64,000 bases of DNA, taken from assembly GCF_034259325.1 (NCBI RefSeq), contig NZ_JAXIVS010000003.1, positions 372,001-436,000 on the forward strand, given 5' to 3'. This document shows positions 60,966-64,000 of this stretch, one piece after another; position 1 is the stretch's first letter, and each line of letters opens with the position of its first letter. The position numbers and the translations under genes were made by a program. The DNA is from Hyalangium ruber (GTDB taxonomy: Bacteria > Myxococcota > Myxococcia > Myxococcales > Myxococcaceae). The notes under the pieces are model-generated. The model was given only the letters and a program-made list of their open reading frames with translations. It did no database searches and was not told where the DNA came from.

Positions 60966-61475
60966 ATGCGTTACTTCGCGAAGCTGCAGGGCCAGAAGGA
61001 AGCGGTGCCGGTGGACATCGAGTCACTGGGAGGCACGCGCTACAAGCTGACGCTCAACGAGCGCACGTACACGGTGGACGCGCTGACGCTGGACCACGGC
61101 GCGGTGTCGATGCTGGTGGACGGCACCTCGTACCACGTGGAGTTCGAGGAGAACGGCGACGAGGTCGGCGTGCTGGTCCGCGGGCAGGTGGCGCGCGTGG
61201 ACGTGGCGGACGAGCGGCGGCTGCGGCTGCGCGCGGGCTCGGCGGCCTTCTCGGTGGAGGGCAAGCAGGTCATCAACGCCCCCATGCCCGGCAAGGTGGT
61301 GAAGGTGCTGGTGAAGGTGGGCGACGAGGTGAAGGAGGGGCAGGGGCTGGTGGTGGTGGAGGCGATGAAGATGGAGAACGAGCTGAAGAGCCCCAAGGCC
61401 GGCAAGGTGGTGGAGCTGCTGGCCAAGGAGGGGACGGCGGTGGAGAACAACGCGAAGCTCGTGGTGGTGGAGTGA
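60966..61475 (+). CDS. Biotin carboxyl carrier (biotinyl-lipoyl) protein
   Basis: 169 residues. The N-terminal half (about 1-85) is a small beta-rich segment ([20 protein letters not shown]) as found before the biotin domain in separate propionyl-CoA carboxylase carriers. The C-terminal domain (about 95-169) is a biotinyl domain: [19 protein letters not shown], then EAMKMENEL with the biotinylated Lys135, and VEELLAKEG-like strands. Its stop (TGA) shares one base with the ATG of the mutase gene, so the two are coupled. Small alternatives such as a lipoyl carrier are unlikely because the AMKM motif is typical of biotin. Confidence 0.94.
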   Translation: MRYFAKLQGQKEAVPVDIESLGGTRYKLTLNERTYTVDALTLDHGAVSMLVDGTSYHVEFEENGDEVGVLVRGQVARVDVADERRLRLRAGSAAFSVEGKQVINAPMPGKVVKVLVKVGDEVKEGQGLVVVEAMKMENELKSPKAGKVVELLAKEGTAVENNAKLVVVE

Positions 61476-63136
61476 TGGCGGACCTCAAGGACGAGAAGGC
61501 ACGCTGGCAGAAGCAGGTCTACGAGAAGGCGAAGGCCAAGGGCGGCGAGCGCCACCCCTCCTTTGATACTTCCAGCGGCATCGAGGTGAAGCCCGTCTAC
61601 ACGCCAGAGGAGGCCCAGGGCGAGTACACGGAGCAGCTCGGCTTTCCGGGCGAGTACCCGTTCACGCGCGGCGTGCAGCCCACCATGTACCGGGGCCGCT
61701 TCTGGACGATGCGCCAGTACGCGGGCTTCGGCACCGCGGAGGACGCCAACCAGCGCTACCACTACCTGCTGAAGTCGGGGCAGACGGGCCTCTCGGTGGC
61801 GTTCGACCTGCCGACGCAGATGGGGCGCGACGCGGACCACGCGCGGGCGCGCGGCGAGGTCGGCAAGGTGGGCGTGTCCATCTCCTCGCTGAAGGACATG
61901 GAGGTGCTGCTCCAGGGCCTGCCGCTGGGAGAAGTGTCCACGTCGATGACGATCAACGCCACGGCGCCCATCCTGCTGTGCCTGTACGCGGCGGTGGGCG
62001 AGAAGAACGGCGTGGCGCTGGAGCAGCTCTCGGGGACGGTGCAGAACGACATCCTCAAGGAGTACATGGCGCGCGGCACGTACATCTATCCGCCCGAGCC
62101 CTCGCTGCGGCTGATTACGAACATGTTCGCGTTCTGCGCGAAGCGGATTCCGAAGTGGAACCCCATCTCCATCAGCGGCTACCACATCCGCGAGGCGGGC
62201 TCGACGGCGGCGCAGGAGATCGGCTTCACGCTGGCGGACGGCATCGCCTACGTGGACGCGGCGCTGAAGGCGGGGCTGGCGGTGGATGAGTTCGCCGGGC
62301 GGCTCTCGTTCTTCTTCAACGTCCACAACAACTTCCTGGAGGAAGTGGCGAAGTTCCGGGCGGCGCGGCGGCTGTGGGCCCGCATCATGAAGGAGCGCTT
62401 CAAGGCGAAGGATCCGCGCTCGATGATGCTCCGGTTCCACGCGCAGACGGCGGGCAGCACGCTGACGGCGCAGCAGGTGGACAACAACGTGGTGCGCGTG
62501 GCGCTGCAGGCGTTCGCGGCGGTGATGGGTGGGGCACAGTCACTGCACACCAACAGCCGGGACGAGGCGCTGGCGCTGCCCTCCGAGGAGGCGGCGCGGC
62601 TCGCGCTGCGCACGCAGCAGGTCATCGCCTACGAGTCGGGCGTGGCGGATGTGATTGACCCGATGGGCGGCTCGTACGCGGTGGAGGCGCTGACGGACGA
62701 GCTGGAGGCCAAGGCGGAGGACTACCTCCGGCGCATCGACGACATGGGCGGCATGGTGGCGGCCATCGCCAAGGGCTACCCCCAGGGAGAGATCCAGGAG
62801 GCGGCCTACCAGGCGCAGCGGGACATGGAGGAGAAGCGCACGGTGGTGGTGGGGGTGAACCAATTCCAGGTCAAGGAGCCACCGCCGTCAGGGCTGCTGC
62901 GCGTGGACGAGAACGTGGAGCGGGTGCAGGCCGAGCGGATGAAGAAGCTGCGGGCCGAGCGGGACAACGCCGCGGCGACGCGCGCGGTGGACACGCTGCG
63001 CAAGGCGGCGGGCACGGCGGACGAGAACCTGCTGCCGCTCATTCTCGACGCGGTGAAGGCCTACGCGACGCTGGGAGAGATCTCCGACGCGATGCGCGAC
63101 GTCTTCGGCGAGCACAAGGAACACGTGGTGCTGTAG
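61475..63136 (+). CDS. Methylmalonyl-CoA mutase, large subunit without the B12-binding domain
   Basis: 553 residues. The CoA-binding TIM barrel of the mutase is complete, with [66 protein letters not shown] and the final [17 protein letters not shown]. The enzyme converts (R)-methylmalonyl-CoA to succinyl-CoA using adenosylcobalamin. The C-terminal cobalamin-binding domain (with DxHxxG) of the fused enzymes is absent; the protein stops after the barrel, as in the split mutases with a separate small subunit. No small subunit, MeaB chaperone or epimerase is in the window. Start ATG 61475 overlaps the carrier gene by one base. Confidence 0.95.
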   Translation: MADLKDEKARWQKQVYEKAKAKGGERHPSFDTSSGIEVKPVYTPEEAQGEYTEQLGFPGEYPFTRGVQPTMYRGRFWTMRQYAGFGTAEDANQRYHYLLKSGQTGLSVAFDLPTQMGRDADHARARGEVGKVGVSISSLKDMEVLLQGLPLGEVSTSMTINATAPILLCLYAAVGEKNGVALEQLSGTVQNDILKEYMARGTYIYPPEPSLRLITNMFAFCAKRIPKWNPISISGYHIREAGSTAAQEIGFTLADGIAYVDAALKAGLAVDEFAGRLSFFFNVHNNFLEEVAKFRAARRLWARIMKERFKAKDPRSMMLRFHAQTAGSTLTAQQVDNNVVRVALQAFAAVMGGAQSLHTNSRDEALALPSEEAARLALRTQQVIAYESGVADVIDPMGGSYAVEALTDELEAKAEDYLRRIDDMGGMVAAIAKGYPQGEIQEAAYQAQRDMEEKRTVVVGVNQFQVKEPPPSGLLRVDENVERVQAERMKKLRAERDNAAATRAVDTLRKAAGTADENLLPLILDAVKAYATLGEISDAMRDVFGEHKEHVVL

Positions 63137-63162
63137 TCAGCCCTCGAGCCCCAGGAGCCACC

Positions 63163-63678
63163 ATGGAAATGCTCTGCACCCTGCGCAGCGCGACGGAGGC
63201 CCAGCGCGAGGCACTGTTGAAGGCACCCGAGCGGCTGGAGCCCTTCCTGGATGACGAGGAGGACTTTGGCGATACGCAGGGCACGAAGTTCCTGGAGCTC
63301 GACATCGGAGAGACGTGGCATGGGCTCCAGTACCTGCTCACGGAGACCGCCTGGGAAGGCACCGCCCCCTTGGACTTCCTGGTGCGCGGCGGGCAGGACG
63401 TCGGAGACATCCCCTCGGATGAGGGCACGGCACGCATCTTCACGCCAGACCAGGTGAAGAAGCTCTCCGAGGCCCTGCAGAAGCTCTCGCTGGACACGCT
63501 GCGCCAGCGCTTCGACACCGGGACGCTGCAGCAGCTCGAAATCTATCCGGGCACGTGGGACGAGCCGCCGGACGACGAGGACCCGCTGGAAGAGCTGCTG
63601 AGCTACTTCGCGGAGCTGCGCAAGTTCGTGAGCCAGGTGGCCCGGCGCGGCCATTCGATGCTGGTCCACATCGGCTGA
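63163..63678 (+). CDS. DUF1877 family protein
   Basis: 171 residues: LDIGETWHGLQYLLTETAW is the conserved DUF1877 motif, followed by RVF-type IFTPDQVKKLSEALQKLSLDTL and a GTWDEPPDDEDP loop. The family (YfbM-like) is cytoplasmic, with unknown function. It starts 26 bases after the mutase gene on the same strand, so is probably the last gene of that transcript, but nothing ties it to propionate metabolism. Confidence 0.9.
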   Translation: MEMLCTLRSATEAQREALLKAPERLEPFLDDEEDFGDTQGTKFLELDIGETWHGLQYLLTETAWEGTAPLDFLVRGGQDVGDIPSDEGTARIFTPDQVKKLSEALQKLSLDTLRQRFDTGTLQQLEIYPGTWDEPPDDEDPLEELLSYFAELRKFVSQVARRGHSMLVHIG

Positions 63679-63706
63679 CCGCCCGACAGGCGTGTTACGA
63701 AGAGGC

Positions 63707-64000
63707 ATGCGCTCGACCCTCTTCCTCTGCCTCTTTGCCCTGCTCACCGGCTGCGCCACCGGTAAGGCCGCTCAGGCCCAGCCGCCGGAGCCCCCGCGCG
63801 AAGAGTTCAAGATGCGCACCTACTACATGGCCTTCCTGCGACGCGGGCCGGCCTGGAGCGCGGAACGGACTCCGGAGGCCGTCGCGGCGGGCGAGGGGCA
63901 CATGGCCAACATCCATCGGCTGGCGGCGTGCGGCAAGCTGCTCATCGCCGGCCCCTTCGACGTGGGCGCCAACCCACCCAAGGATGCGCTCGCGGGCCTC
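63707..64000 (+). CDS. YciI-domain lipoprotein (3' end cut by window)
   Basis: 98 codons are present. MRSTLFLCLFALLTGCATG is a lipoprotein leader (LTGC). The domain starts at about residue 34: MRTYYMAFLRRGPAWSAERT, then HMANIHRLAACGKLLIAGPF, the pattern of YciI-related proteins (ferredoxin-like fold with a conserved His and Asp). An exported YciI protein is somewhat unusual. The frame is open to the window edge. Confidence 0.8.
   Translation, partial: MRSTLFLCLFALLTGCATGKAAQAQPPEPPREEFKMRTYYMAFLRRGPAWSAERTPEAVAAGEGHMANIHRLAACGKLLIAGPFDVGANPPKDALAGL

Overview
The window is very GC-rich, has strong third-position G/C bias, and is densely packed on both strands. It reads as the chromosome of a myxobacterium, most likely a Cystobacterineae genus such as Archangium, Cystobacter, Stigmatella or Hyalangium. 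The reasons are many lipoproteins, a Hanks-type kinase, a membrane adenylate cyclase, an NtrB/NtrC-type two-component pair, a patatin, and two toxin-immunity pairs that resemble the Sit families known from Myxococcus. No rRNA, tRNA, phage or CRISPR array was seen.

Layout. 1-3,166: secreted DUF1501/1552-like protein (partial) and a two-haem lipoprotein with a carbohydrate-binding insert. 3,331-13,810: mostly housekeeping genes (cytochrome P450, PrmA, an Mpo1-like protein, adenylate cyclase downstream of an asparaginase, RsmE, a GlsB/YeaQ membrane protein, an RDD protein). 13,858-16,686: a large MshEN/GAF-like/HEAT protein. 16,687-18,440: a lower-GC patch with a collagen-like secreted protein and a 252-bp MITE-like element whose TCA target duplication is the stop codon of the neighbouring kinase gene. 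18,437-21,873: kinase, small protein and patatin. 22,016-26,570: lipoprotein, histidine kinase and sigma-54 activator, glutathione transferase, VOC protein. 26,576-30,767: a three-gene operon with 4-bp overlaps (WS/DGAT acyltransferase, DUF3142, TPR-like secreted protein). 31,844-34,933: a 1,029-residue protein with the architecture of plant methionine S-methyltransferase. 35,120-41,760: small secreted proteins, a cupin, a class A beta-lactamase-like protein coupled to a repeat lipoprotein, a formyltransferase and an MFS exporter.

41,926-44,600 is an accessory island: a small Cys-rich lipoprotein, an Imm11-type immunity gene, an AHH-nuclease lipoprotein toxin, and the 5' remnant of a broken gene. 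It is followed by a secreted protein, an M4 metalloprotease with an internal P-domain, and an M50/CBS membrane protease. 49,860-51,428 encodes the carboxyltransferase subunit of propionyl/acyl-CoA carboxylase. 59,403-63,136 encodes the biotin carboxylase, the biotin carrier and the large subunit of methylmalonyl-CoA mutase. Together these make most of a propionyl-CoA to succinyl-CoA route; the cobalamin-binding mutase subunit and the epimerase are not in the window. Between them lie a dockerin-bearing secreted protein, a Cys-rich lipoprotein, a plant-type MBOAT wax-synthase-like protein, an HSDL2-like dehydrogenase and a SitA6/SitI6-type toxin-immunity pair. The window ends inside a YciI-domain lipoprotein.

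The strongest candidates for something new are the full-length plant-type methionine S-methyltransferase homologue, which keeps an apparently intact PLP lysine in its C-terminal domain, and the two outer-membrane-exchange-type toxin modules, one of which lies next to a truncated gene.
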